This document shows positions 1 through 8,050 of a stretch of DNA of 35,339 nt, piece after piece. Position 1 is the stretch's first letter, and every line of letters starts with the position of its first letter. Source of the DNA: Flavobacteriaceae bacterium (GTDB lineage: Bacteria; Bacteroidota; Bacteroidia; Flavobacteriales; Flavobacteriaceae). The notes under the pieces were generated by a model. The model was not told the origin of the DNA, did no database searches, and was given only the letters and a program-made list of their open reading frames with translations. The stretch covers positions 1 to 35,339 of the forward strand of contig JAHEHE010000022.1 in assembly GCA_024644725.1 (NCBI GenBank), given 5' to 3'. Both the position numbers and the translations under genes were made by a program.

Positions 1-114
1 TCGTTTTTCAATGGCGACAAAGACGGAATCCTTCAACGTGGGCGGATGACGCAAAACGGAAAGCTCACGGAGCGGTACTCCTACCTTCAGGGATACGTTG
101 ACGGCGAGCAATAA
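1..114 (+). CDS. 3' end of an unknown protein (partial)
   Basis: An open frame enters from the left edge and ends at TAA 112-114, giving 37 residues that begin SFFNGDKDG and end GYVDGEQ. The composition is that of a soluble protein, with regularly spaced Gly, Asn and Tyr faintly like MORN-type repeats, but no family can be named. Its tail overlaps the 3' end of the membrane gene on the other strand by about 50 bases. The minus-strand frame here is also partly open, so this call rests only on the look of the peptide and could be wrong. Confidence 0.4.
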   Translation, partial: SFFNGDKDGILQRGRMTQNGKLTERYSYLQGYVDGEQ

Positions 115-610
115 TCCCGAATCCGATAGGAAGGACAGAAAATCCCAAAACCAGAAAGAACCAGGGTGCGCTTTTGAAGAAAAAAGCGATCAAGCCCAAA
201 ACAATCAGGATCGAGGCAAAGTAGATCAGCCGACTGGTTACGAACCTATTCAGGTTAAACAAAATCAGGCCATACAGGATCAGGGAAACCGGGACGGTGA
301 GTTCGGCAAGGTTTTGGGTCAAGAGCAAAAAGAGAATGATCCATGCGACAAAGGCCGGGATCAAAAAATTGAATCTTTTCTTGAAGCTGATCGGGACCTT
401 ACTTCTTCGAGCCAACACATAGGCGGTAATCACCGATAACAGGAACACGACTATTGCCAGGCTAAACAACAAGATTTCAAAAAAGTCGATCGGAAGCACA
501 TTCATGCCCGATTCAGCATATTGGTACTGGTGGATAAGTTGCCGGGCCAGCAGGATGCCGAGCAAGGCATAAATCCCGGAATAGATGAAAATCTTAGAAC
601 GATAATCCAC
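65..610 (-). CDS. small multi-pass membrane protein, unknown function
   Basis: About 181 residues, very hydrophobic, with roughly six membrane segments separated by short basic loops. The first loop after the second helix is rich in Arg and Lys (ARRSKVP), and the last helix is followed by a basic tail (ARRQRIPEGRS). No catalytic motif or known family is recognised. No ATG precedes the first helix: the frame can start at TTG 616 or GTG 610. I use GTG, but the two cannot be separated because neither has a ribosome binding site. The gene converges with the partial gene at the left edge and diverges from the ribonucleotide reductase. The 226 bases between 611 and 836 are A/T-rich and hold no other gene. 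Confidence 0.7.
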   Translation of the reverse strand: MDYRSKIFIYSGIYALLGILLARQLIHQYQYAESGMNVLPIDFFEILLFSLAIVVFLLSVITAYVLARRSKVPISFKKRFNFLIPAFVAWIILFLLLTQNLAELTVPVSLILYGLILFNLNRFVTSRLIYFASILIVLGLIAFFFKSAPWFFLVLGFSVLPIGFGIIARRQRIPEGRSTAP

Positions 611-765
611 GGGCAAAATTTGAGATAAAAAAGTAAGGAAAAAAAACCAAAAATTCGATCTTAAGAAAATAAATACAACAAATTTCGACCGAAGAACACC
701 ATGAATGCAGGAAAGTGGAAATCTAAAAAAAATGTTAACGGGTCATTGTTAATAATTTATAAATG

Positions 766-801
766 TTGAAAAATAATCCAAGGCGTTTTATGCTAATTTT
801 A
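766..801 (+). promoter_or_regulatory. weak candidate promoter of the ribonucleotide reductase gene
   Basis: TAATTTTA at 794-801 matches the Bacteroidota -7 element TAnnTTTG at seven of eight positions. TTG at 766-768 is the nearest -33 match, but the 25-base spacer is longer than the usual 17-23. If real, transcription would begin after ATG 801 and favour ATG 837 as the start. No cobalamin riboswitch or B12 box is seen. Confidence 0.22.
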
Positions 802-836
802 TGCTTCCAAACAAATTCTATAATTTCAAAATAATC

Positions 837-3383
837 ATGGTGGAGGAAACGATAATCAAAGAGGGTTATACGTATGAGGAGGTCCTAACCAGTTCATTAT
901 CATACTTTAAGGGTGATGAGTTGGCTGCAACGACCTGGATCAACAAGTATGCCCTCAAACAAAGTGACGGTACATTTCTGGAAAAAAACCCCGATGACAT
1001 GCACAAGCGCATGGCCCGGGAATTTGCAAAAATTGAAGACCGGTACAACCCGGAAAGAAAGAAGCTCGAAGGTCAGTCCGAGTATGGATTTAAAAGGGCC
1101 AAGCTAACCGAGAAAAAGATTTATCAGCTCTTCAAGGATTTCAAGTATGTGATTCCGCAAGGAAGCGTCATGTTCGGGCTTGGAAACAACGAGATCATCG
1201 CGTCGCTATCCAATTGCGTCGTTATTCCTCCGGTGATGGATTCCTACGGTGGGATTTTCTATACGGATCAACAAATGGCCCAGCTTTTCAAAAGACGTTG
1301 CGGAGTCGGAGTTGATCTGTCGGGCCTCAGACCCAAGAATGCCCAGGTGTCGAACGCAGCCGGAACCACTACCGGTGCCGTGTCTTTCATGAATCGCTTC
1401 TCTGCTACTACGCGAGAGGTCGCTCAGAACGGAAGAAGAGGAGCCCTGATGATGACCATGGATATCGCTCACCCGGATATCGAAGAATTCGTGACCATCA
1501 AGCAGGACCTGACCAAGGTGACAGGAGCGAACATTTCCATTCGCCTGTCTGACGAGTTCATGGAAGCGGTTGAAAAAGGAGGAAAATTCACGTTGCGTTG
1601 GCCCATAGATTCGAAGGAACCCAAATACACCAGGGAGATTGACGCCAAGCCTCTGTGGGACACCATCATCAAAAGCGCGAGAAACACGGCAGAACCAGGC
1701 CTCATTTTTTGGGATCGCCAGCACAAATACTCGACGTCTTCGATGTACCCCGGATTCAAGAATTCGTCGACCAATCCCTGCTCTGAAATTGCCATGCAGG
1801 GCGGTGACAGCTGTCGACTGATCGCGATCAACCTCTACAATTTCGTGGAGCATCCCTTCACAAAAAAGGCTAAATTCAACTACAAGAAATTCTATGAGGT
1901 GGTCTATGAGACCCAGCGCCTGATGGATGACCTGGTGGACCTCGAGCTCGAAGCCGTTGACCGCATTCTCGATAAAATAGCGCAGGATCCGGAGCCCGAC
2001 AACATCAAACAAAATGAGATCGAAACCTGGAAACTGCTCCAGGAAACGGGTAGAAAAGGAAGAAGAACAGGGCTTGGATTCACGGCACTTGCCGATGCCG
2101 TTGCGGCCCTGGGGCTCAAATTTGATACCCCTGAGGCCATCGAAAAAGTGGATACGATCATGCGAACCAAGCTCTCCGGGGAGTTTGACAGCAGCGTCGA
2201 CATGGCCATTGAGCGCGGTCAGTTTGAGGTCTTCAACAGAAATATCGAAGACACGTCAGAATTTGTGCAGATGTTGAAAGAGGAGTTTCCTGACCTTTAT
2301 GAGCGGATGATGGTTCATGGCAGAAGGAACATCTCGATCAGCACGGTGGCACCCACAGGATCACTGAGCATGCTGGCCCAGGTGTCTTCAGGCATTGAAC
2401 CTGTGTTTCTGACCTCCTACAAACGCCGACGCAAGATTAATGCGCACGACAAGAATGCCAAAGTGGATTTTGTGGATGACCTTGGAGATGCTTTCGAAGA
2501 ATTCACGGTATATCACAAAAAGCTGGAGGAGTGGATGAAGATCACGGGTGAAACCGATGAGTCCAAGAGTCCCTATGCTGGCGCTACGGCACCGGAAATC
2601 GACTGGGAGCAGCGAGTGGCCCTGCAGTCTTTGGTTCAAAAGTACACCACGCATTCGATCAGCTCTACCATCAACCTTCCTTCTGACGTGACCGAAGAGC
2701 TGGTGGGCGGCATCTACATGGAGTCATGGAAAAAAGGACTTAAGGGAATAACCGTTTACCGTGATGGTTCACGAAGTGGGATTTTAATCGCCGAGAACAA
2801 GAAAGAAAAAGAAAAAGAGAAGAAGACCCGCAAGACCGCATATAAACGACGGCCGAAGAAGATCGAGGCCGAAGTGGTTCGGTTCCACAATGAGTCTGAA
2901 AAATGGCTTGCTGTGGTGGGTCTTATTGACAACCATCCCTATGAGATTTTCACTGGAAAAATGGAGGATGCCTTCAACCTTCCACATTGGCTAGAAAAAG
3001 GATGGGTGATCAAGAGCCGGGATGAGAACGGAGAGGCGCGTTACGACTTCCAGTATACAGACAAAGAAGGGTACAAAACCACCATTGAGGGCCTTTCGAG
3101 GTCTTTCGACAAGGAGTACTGGAACTACGCCAAACTGATTTCCGGAATTTTGCGTCACGACATGCCCATGCCTTATGTGGTCAACCTGATTCAGAACCTG
3201 AACATGTATGACGATCACATCAATACATGGAAGAATGGGGTTGCAAGAGCCCTGAAGAGGTACGTTCCGGATGGAACCGCTGCTGCGGACAAGAAATGTG
3301 CTGAGTGTGGCGATCCGGAAGGACTGATCTATTCGGAAGGCTGCCTGAAGTGCAAGAGCTGTGGACATACCAAATGCGGATGA
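837..3383 (+). CDS. nrdJ: adenosylcobalamin-dependent (class II) ribonucleotide reductase
   Basis: 848-residue class II ribonucleotide reductase, which makes deoxyribonucleotides using coenzyme B12 and needs no oxygen. The 10-stranded barrel is complete. The first redox cysteine lies in SNCVVIPP (Cys127), and the radical and active-site block NPCSEI has Cys315 and Glu317. A Gly-rich STVAPTGSLSMLAQVSSGIEP segment follows. After a Lys/Glu-rich linker near residues 650-680 comes a C-terminal domain of the TSCPD type. The protein ends in a cysteine-rich tail (CAEC, CLKCKSCG, KCG) likely used for re-reduction or zinc binding. An upstream in-frame ATG at 801 exists, but MVEETIIKEGYTYEEV at 837 is where family similarity would begin, so I chose 837. 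The gene stands alone and ends in a terminator. No class I subunits are seen nearby. Confidence 0.95.
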   Translation: MVEETIIKEGYTYEEVLTSSLSYFKGDELAATTWINKYALKQSDGTFLEKNPDDMHKRMAREFAKIEDRYNPERKKLEGQSEYGFKRAKLTEKKIYQLFKDFKYVIPQGSVMFGLGNNEIIASLSNCVVIPPVMDSYGGIFYTDQQMAQLFKRRCGVGVDLSGLRPKNAQVSNAAGTTTGAVSFMNRFSATTREVAQNGRRGALMMTMDIAHPDIEEFVTIKQDLTKVTGANISIRLSDEFMEAVEKGGKFTLRWPIDSKEPKYTREIDAKPLWDTIIKSARNTAEPGLIFWDRQHKYSTSSMYPGFKNSSTNPCSEIAMQGGDSCRLIAINLYNFVEHPFTKKAKFNYKKFYEVVYETQRLMDDLVDLELEAVDRILDKIAQDPEPDNIKQNEIETWKLLQETGRKGRRTGLGFTALADAVAALGLKFDTPEAIEKVDTIMRTKLSGEFDSSVDMAIERGQFEVFNRNIEDTSEFVQMLKEEFPDLYERMMVHGRRNISISTVAPTGSLSMLAQVSSGIEPVFLTSYKRRRKINAHDKNAKVDFVDDLGDAFEEFTVYHKKLEEWMKITGETDESKSPYAGATAPEIDWEQRVALQSLVQKYTTHSISSTINLPSDVTEELVGGIYMESWKKGLKGITVYRDGSRSGILIAENKKEKEKEKKTRKTAYKRRPKKIEAEVVRFHNESEKWLAVVGLIDNHPYEIFTGKMEDAFNLPHWLEKGWVIKSRDENGEARYDFQYTDKEGYKTTIEGLSRSFDKEYWNYAKLISGILRHDMPMPYVVNLIQNLNMYDDHINTWKNGVARALKRYVPDGTAAADKKCAECGDPEGLIYSEGCLKCKSCGHTKCG

Positions 3384-3420
3384 CCCGGCTGTATTCGTGA
3401 GTTAAGTAAGCTAAGTAAGA

Positions 3421-3450
3421 AGCACTGTTCGAAAGGACGGTGCTTTTTTT
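3421..3450 (+). terminator. Rho-independent terminator of nrdJ
   Basis: A 10-bp stem (AGCACTGTTC with GGACGGTGCT, two G-U pairs) closes on a GAAA tetraloop and runs into eight T. It lies 37 bases after the nrdJ stop and just before the end of the convergent porT gene. On the opposite strand there is no good T tract. Confidence 0.88.
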
Positions 3451-3457
3451 CTGGAAC

Positions 3458-4252
3458 CTATTCAAATGTCAGGTTCAGGTAGATGCCGCGGGTACCCATG
3501 AAATCAATGGGTCCGGTCCAGGGACTGGAGTACTCCGGATAATCCACCGGATTGTAATCCTCTACAAGCTCATTGTTGATGGCAAACACCCCTCGAATGG
3601 ACGGGGTGAACTTGAAGAAGTACATGTAAAAATCAACCCCGAATCCAATCTCATACATGAAATTGCTCTGGGTCATCCGGAACTCGCCTTCAAAATTGTC
3701 CTTGCCGTTGTTCTCATTGCTCGAGAAATTGTAGTCGTAGGAAACACCACCAATGATGTAGGGGCGAATGTTGTTCAGGCGATTGGTGCTCAATTTGAGC
3801 AGCAGGGGCAGGTGGAGATAGGTTCCGGCCACTTCACGTTCCAGGTTATTGGTTGAATTCGCATAGATCGGGATACCATCAACTGTGGCGTTGAGGTTCG
3901 GATCGACAAAGGTGAGCGTCTTGGTATTGCTGACAAGTCCCGGCTCAAATCTCAGGTTGATGTTCTTGTGCAGGCGATAATCGATTACAAAGCCGATGTT
4001 GAAGCCCAGGGAGGCATCGACAGATACGAACATGTCTCGAGGCGGAATCGGGTTCACCGGCGAATTCGGATCGAATCCGCTCTGATCGTGATAATTGATT
4101 TCAAAACTGTTGCTGTTTATCCCGATGTAATAGCCGAAATGCAGGGTTCTCTTGTCAAAATTCGGCAGGTACTCAATGCGCTCTTTCTGACTGTAGATCA
4201 AAGGGACCGTCAGAAAAACAAACACGATAAGCAGTAGAATCTTCTTGGTCAT
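3458..4252 (-). CDS. porT: PorT-family outer-membrane beta-barrel protein (type IX secretion)
   Basis: 264 residues with a signal peptide (MTKKILLLIVFVFLTVPLIYSQ) followed by alternating hydrophobic strands and aromatic girdles (LHFGYYIGIN, LRFEPGLVSN, LHLPLLLKLS, MYEIGFGVDFYMYFFKFTP) and a C-terminal strand ending in Phe-Glu. This is the plan of the PorT/SprT eight-stranded barrels required for the Bacteroidota type IX secretion system that exports gliding adhesins and proteases. It follows ubiE by four bases, an arrangement known in other Bacteroidota, which supports the PorT identity over a generic porin-like protein. The start at 4252 puts the signal peptide at the N terminus; a longer frame reaches back into ubiE and is unlikely. 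No terminator is visible for this strand. Confidence 0.86.
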   Translation of the reverse strand: MTKKILLLIVFVFLTVPLIYSQKERIEYLPNFDKRTLHFGYYIGINSNSFEINYHDQSGFDPNSPVNPIPPRDMFVSVDASLGFNIGFVIDYRLHKNINLRFEPGLVSNTKTLTFVDPNLNATVDGIPIYANSTNNLEREVAGTYLHLPLLLKLSTNRLNNIRPYIIGGVSYDYNFSSNENNGKDNFEGEFRMTQSNFMYEIGFGVDFYMYFFKFTPSIRGVFAINNELVEDYNPVDYPEYSSPWTGPIDFMGTRGIYLNLTFE

Positions 4253-4256
4253 TGTC

Positions 4257-4985
4257 TTATTTGATCGCTTGATAAATGGTGGCAGCTCCAAAGGTTTGCG
4301 GATACACTTTTGAAGTACTAAACCCTGATTTCAGTAAAATATTGTTGAAGGCCTCTCCATAGGGGAAGGCCGCTGCAGATTCGGGTAGGTAGTCGTAGGC
4401 TTTTTTATCTTTGGACATCAATTTGCCGATGTTCGGTATGATGTATTTCGAATAAAAACGAAACAGTTGTTTCACCACGGCGCCTTCGGGTTGCGAGGTT
4501 TCCAAAACGACCAGCATGCCGCCCGGTCGGAGCACCCTTAGGATTTCCCTTAGGCCCTTTTCCAGGTCTTCAAAATTCCGCACACCAAATGCCACTGTGA
4601 CCGCGTCAAAGGTCCCGTCGTCAAATACCATCTTCTCCGAGTCACCAATGATCATCTTCACCTTCTTGTCGAGGCCCTTGTCGCTGACCTTGTTTTTTCC
4701 TATTTCCAGCATTCCGGGTGAAATATCAAGGCCAACCACTTCTTCAGTGGCCTCTCTGCCGAACATGATGGCCAGGTCGCCTGTGCCTGTCGCAACATCG
4801 AGCACTTTCTTTGCCCGGGCATCCATGACCATCTGTACCACCTTCTTTCTCCAGCCTACATCGATCCCGAAGGTCAGGATCCTGTTGAGCGTATCGTAAT
4901 TGGAGGAGACGTTGTCAAACATCTGGGTCACCTGCTCCTTTTTCCCGAGGGAGGAATCCTTGTATGGAGTGACTTTGCTTGACAT
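4257..4985 (-). CDS. ubiE: demethylmenaquinone C-methyltransferase UbiE/MenG
   Basis: 242-residue SAM-dependent methyltransferase that adds the last methyl group in menaquinone synthesis. The Rossmann fold shows motif I (VLDVATGTGDLA), the acidic end of strand 2 (VVGLDISPGML), motif II (FDAVTVAFGVRNFED) and motif III (LRPGGMLVVLETSQP). The N terminus carries the family signature FDNVSSNYDTLNRILTFGID. I chose ATG 4985 (MSSKVTPYKDS); an ATG nine codons earlier gives an atypical extension. It is the first gene of a pair with porT and is divergent from queA across 145 bases. A possible minus-strand -7 element TATCTTTA lies at 5000-5007. Confidence 0.95.
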   Translation of the reverse strand: MSSKVTPYKDSSLGKKEQVTQMFDNVSSNYDTLNRILTFGIDVGWRKKVVQMVMDARAKKVLDVATGTGDLAIMFGREATEEVVGLDISPGMLEIGKNKVSDKGLDKKVKMIIGDSEKMVFDDGTFDAVTVAFGVRNFEDLEKGLREILRVLRPGGMLVVLETSQPEGAVVKQLFRFYSKYIIPNIGKLMSKDKKAYDYLPESAAAFPYGEAFNNILLKSGFSTSKVYPQTFGAATIYQAIK

Positions 4986-5066
4986 TTGAAAATTTTCGGT
5001 AAAGATAGGCATTCATCCAACACAATGCATAATTGGTCCCAAAATCCAATTTAATTGGCAAAACAC

Positions 5067-5098
5067 TTGACAAGGCCCTTGTCGAGATCGTATATTTG
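5067..5098 (+). promoter_or_regulatory. queA promoter (Bacteroidota -33/-7 type)
   Basis: TTG at 5067-5069 and TATATTTG at 5091-5098, a perfect TAnnTTTG match, are separated by 21 bases. The predicted transcript would start near 5104, about 25 bases before the queA ATG. A 15-base palindrome fills most of the spacer. Confidence 0.68.
5069..5083. promoter_or_regulatory. palindrome in the queA promoter spacer (possible operator)
   Basis: GACAAGG-C-CCTTGTC is a perfect 7-bp inverted repeat with a single central base. It starts on the last base of the -33 TTG and ends eight bases before the -7 element, where a bound dimer would block RNA polymerase. It also lies upstream of divergent ubiE. The regulator, if any, is unknown. 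Confidence 0.45.
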
Positions 5099-5130
5099 CA
5101 CGCTATAATCAAAAAAACGACACTTACACT

Positions 5131-6180
5131 ATGAAGTTATCCCATTTCAATTACGACTTGCCCGAAGGTTTACTGGCAGAATATCCATCCGAACATCGCG
5201 ACGAGGCCAAACTGATGGTCCTCCACCGGGATACGGAGAAAATCGAGCACAAAACCTTCAAGGACCTTGTGGACTATTTTGATGAGGGAGATATTCTCGT
5301 ATTCAACAACACCAAGGTTTTTCCGGCCCGACTCTACGGGAACAAGGAAAAGACCGGGGCACGCATTGAAGTCTTTCTGCTCAGGGAACTCAACGCGGAG
5401 AGCCGTTTGTGGGATGTGCTGGTTGATCCGGCGCGAAAGATCCGAATCGGTAACAAGCTCTTTTTCGGTGAAGACAGCGGCCTTGTCGCAGAAGTCATCG
5501 ACAATACCACTTCACGTGGAAGAACGCTGCGTTTTTTGTATGACGGAACCTATGAGGAATTCCGCAAGAAATTAAATGAGATGGGGGAGACCCCGCTTCC
5601 GAAATACATCAAAAGGGATGTTGAGCCGGAAGATGAGAAACGCTACCAGACGATCTATGCCAAACATGAGGGCGCCGTTGCCGCACCGACAGCAGGTCTT
5701 CATTTTTCCAAGCACCTATTGAAGCGCCTCGAGATCAAAGGCGTCGACCTCAAGGAGCTTACCTTGCACGTCGGTCTGGGCACCTTCAACCCGGTGGAAG
5801 TGGAGGACCTCTCGAAGCACCGAATGGATTCTGAGGAGGTGATTATTCCCGCTTCTACTGCGGATGCCGTGAATCGTGCTCTTGACGGGAACCGAAAGGT
5901 TTGCGCCGTAGGTACGACGGTTATGCGCTCCATGGAGAGCTCGGTATCTGCCGATTCGCATTTGAAACCCTTTGAGGGCTGGACGAATAAATTCATCTTC
6001 CCACCTTACGAGTTCAGCGTGGCGAATTGCATGATCACGAATTTCCATACTCCGAAATCCACCTTGATGATGATGACCTCGGCCTTCGCCGGACATGATT
6101 TTTTGAAGAAAGCCTATGCGGAAGCCATTAAGAAAGACTACAAGTTCTATTCCTACGGTGATGCGATGCTGATTCTCTAA
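5131..6180 (+). CDS. queA: S-adenosylmethionine:tRNA ribosyltransferase-isomerase
   Basis: 349 residues, the usual length for QueA. It transfers and isomerises the ribosyl part of SAM onto 7-aminomethyl-deazaguanine in tRNA, making epoxyqueuosine. The N terminus ([26 protein letters not shown]) and the blocks [63 protein letters not shown] and [12 protein letters not shown] are all present, so the enzyme looks intact. It has its own promoter 5' and a terminator directly 3'. No other queuosine genes are in the window. The start at 5131 fits the family N terminus. Confidence 0.96.
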   Translation: MKLSHFNYDLPEGLLAEYPSEHRDEAKLMVLHRDTEKIEHKTFKDLVDYFDEGDILVFNNTKVFPARLYGNKEKTGARIEVFLLRELNAESRLWDVLVDPARKIRIGNKLFFGEDSGLVAEVIDNTTSRGRTLRFLYDGTYEEFRKKLNEMGETPLPKYIKRDVEPEDEKRYQTIYAKHEGAVAAPTAGLHFSKHLLKRLEIKGVDLKELTLHVGLGTFNPVEVEDLSKHRMDSEEVIIPASTADAVNRALDGNRKVCAVGTTVMRSMESSVSADSHLKPFEGWTNKFIFPPYEFSVANCMITNFHTPKSTLMMMTSAFAGHDFLKKAYAEAIKKDYKFYSYGDAMLIL

Positions 6181-6194
6181 AAAGATAAAAGTTG

Positions 6195-6223
6195 AAGCGC
6201 CCCGATCAAGGGCGCTTTTTTTT
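6195..6223 (+). terminator. Rho-independent terminator between queA and rlmN
   Basis: An 8-bp GC-rich stem (AAGCGCCC at 6195-6202 with GGGCGCTT at 6210-6217) with a 7-base loop is followed by a run of eight T ending at 6223. It lies 15 bases after the queA stop. The rlmN ATG begins at 6225, one base past the T run, so this hairpin occupies the whole place where an rlmN leader would be. Confidence 0.86.
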
Positions 6224-6224
6224 G

Positions 6225-7265
6225 ATGCCAGACAAAAGAGACATACGGGCCCTGACAAGGGAGGAGCTGAGAGTTTTTTTCTCAGACAACGGCATGCAGT
6301 CCTTTCGCGGGAACCAGGTCTATGAATGGTTATGGAACAAAGGGGTTCACAGCTTCCAGGAAATGACCAACCTGTCCAAGGAGACGCGTGAGTTTCTCGA
6401 CACGCATTTTGTGATCAATCACATTCGCGTCGACCAGATGCAGCAATCCTCTGACGGAACTGTCAAGAACGCCATCCGCCTTCACGATGGCCTGATCGTC
6501 GAATCGGTCTTTATTCCCACCTCGACCCGCACTACGGCTTGCGTTTCGAGCCAGGTGGGCTGCAGCCTCGACTGCACCTTTTGTGCCACGGCACGTCTCA
6601 AGAAAATGCGCAACCTGAACCCCGATGAGATCTACGACCAGGTAGTGGCCATTGACCAGCAGAGTCGCGCCTACAAAAATCACAAGCTGAGCAACATCGT
6701 ATTTATGGGTATGGGTGAGCCCCTGCTGAATTACAAGAATGTTTTGAAATCCATCGAGATGATCACCTCTCCAGAAGGTTTGGGGATGTCGCCCAGGCGA
6801 ATCACCCTGTCTACGGTCGGACTTCCGAAAATGATCATGAAGCTGGCGGATGATGAGGTCCGCTTCAACCTGGCTGTTTCATTGCATTCAGCCATCGACG
6901 AGGTCCGCTCCACTATGATGCCCATCAACGAGAAATCGAACCTGGAAGACCTGTTGAAATCACTCCAATATTGGTATGAAAAGACCAATAGCAGGGTTAC
7001 GTTCGAGTATGTGGTCTGGAAAGGCATCAACGATCGGCAGAAAGACATTGATGCGCTCGTAGCTTACTGCAGAAGAGTTCCCTCAAAGGTCAACCTGATC
7101 GAATACAATGCGATCGATGAAGACGGTTTTGAGCAAGCTGACGAAGAGGTGATCGAGAAATACAGGCAGGATCTCGAAAGGAACAAAATCGTCGTGAACA
7201 TCAGGCGCAGCCGGGGTAAAGACATTGATGCTGCCTGCGGTCAATTGGCCAACAAGACGGCCTGA
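6225..7265 (+). CDS. rlmN: dual-specificity 23S rRNA/tRNA adenine C2-methyltransferase RlmN
   Basis: 346-residue radical SAM enzyme that methylates A2503 of 23S rRNA and A37 of some tRNAs. The 4Fe-4S motif CxxxCxxC is at Cys113, Cys117 and Cys120. The two other cysteines of the mechanism are present: Cys106, seven residues before the cluster, as in E. coli Cys118, and Cys338 in DIDAACGQLANK, matching E. coli Cys355. FMGMGEPLLNY and the SLHSA block are also intact. The start is ATG 6225 (MPDKRDIRALTREE); a TTG at 6192 would extend the frame into the upstream terminator hairpin and is rejected. No separate promoter is visible, so expression may depend on read-through from queA. Confidence 0.95.
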   Translation: MPDKRDIRALTREELRVFFSDNGMQSFRGNQVYEWLWNKGVHSFQEMTNLSKETREFLDTHFVINHIRVDQMQQSSDGTVKNAIRLHDGLIVESVFIPTSTRTTACVSSQVGCSLDCTFCATARLKKMRNLNPDEIYDQVVAIDQQSRAYKNHKLSNIVFMGMGEPLLNYKNVLKSIEMITSPEGLGMSPRRITLSTVGLPKMIMKLADDEVRFNLAVSLHSAIDEVRSTMMPINEKSNLEDLLKSLQYWYEKTNSRVTFEYVVWKGINDRQKDIDALVAYCRRVPSKVNLIEYNAIDEDGFEQADEEVIEKYRQDLERNKIVVNIRRSRGKDIDAACGQLANKTA

Positions 7266-7279
7266 TCCAACAAAACGGC

Positions 7280-8044
7280 TTAAAACTCGAATTCCACGCC
7301 AATCGGACAGTGATCGCTGTGCCTTGCTTCTGGCAAAATAAACGCTCTTTTTAGGTTCGACTCAAGAGGCTGACTCGCCATGCAGTAGTCGATTCTCCAA
7401 CCTTTGTTATTGTTCCGGGCATTGGCGCGATAGCTCCACCAGGAGTAATTGTGAGGCTCCTTGTTGAGGTGTCTGAAGGTGTCTATAAAACCGCTTTGGA
7501 TGAAGTTTCCGATCCACTCTCGTTCAACAGGCAGGAAGCCCGAGGTGTTTTTGTTCTGGACCGGGTTGTGAATGTCAATCGCTTCGTGGCAGATGTTGTA
7601 GTCTCCGCAGATCAGGAGGTTGGGGATCTCCTTTTTCAGATCATTGACGTATTCCTGGAATTCAGCCATGTAATTGAGTTTGAAATCCAGGCGGGCGTCA
7701 TTGGTGCCCGAAGGCAGGTAGAGACTCATGACCGATAGCTCGTCGAAATCCAATCGCAGGTTTCGTCCTTCGTGGTCCATGGATTCAATGGAGGTGCCGT
7801 AGGCTACATTTTTCGGTTCCCGTTTCGACAGAACAGCTACGCCACTGTAGCCTTTTTTCTGGGCTGAAAACCAATAGTGGTGCGGGTACCCGGCGTCTTC
7901 AAAAAGCTGGAGGTCGAGTTGTTCGGGATGGGCCTTGGTCTCCTGGATGCACAGCACATCAGGGTCAGCGGCCTCAAGCCAGTCCATAAAACCTTTTTTC
8001 AAAGCGGCGCGAATGCCGTTTACGTTGTAGGAAACAATTTTCAT
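7280..8044 (-). CDS. xth: exodeoxyribonuclease III (AP endonuclease, ExoIII family)
   Basis: 254 residues, typical for the Xth/ExoA family of base-excision repair enzymes that cut DNA at abasic sites and trim 3' ends. Conserved residues are Asn7 in YNVNGIR, Glu35 in CIQETK, the GDYNICHEAIDIHNP block with the catalytic Asp and Asn, WRIDY near residue 220, and the terminal SDHCP with Asp244 and His245. It is the last gene of the ricT-gldH-PBP1A-ligase operon, six bases after the ligase stop, and converges on rlmN with only 14 bases between stops. No terminator hairpin is visible there. Confidence 0.95.
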   Translation of the reverse strand: MKIVSYNVNGIRAALKKGFMDWLEAADPDVLCIQETKAHPEQLDLQLFEDAGYPHHYWFSAQKKGYSGVAVLSKREPKNVAYGTSIESMDHEGRNLRLDFDELSVMSLYLPSGTNDARLDFKLNYMAEFQEYVNDLKKEIPNLLICGDYNICHEAIDIHNPVQNKNTSGFLPVEREWIGNFIQSGFIDTFRHLNKEPHNYSWWSYRANARNNNKGWRIDYCMASQPLESNLKRAFILPEARHSDHCPIGVEFEF

Positions 8045-8050
8045 CTCTTG

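Noticed and set aside
1-70. Minus-strand start of a second gene downstream of the membrane protein
   Set aside because: One minus frame is open here but has no start codon in a suitable place; the plus-strand peptide looks more protein-like, though this is not certain.
617-836. Cobalamin riboswitch upstream of nrdJ
   Set aside because: No B12 box or the GC-rich stems required; region is A/T-rich.
1206-2012. Long open frame on the minus strand inside nrdJ
   Set aside because: Shadow of the strongly supported reductase; no domain and no start or promoter signals.
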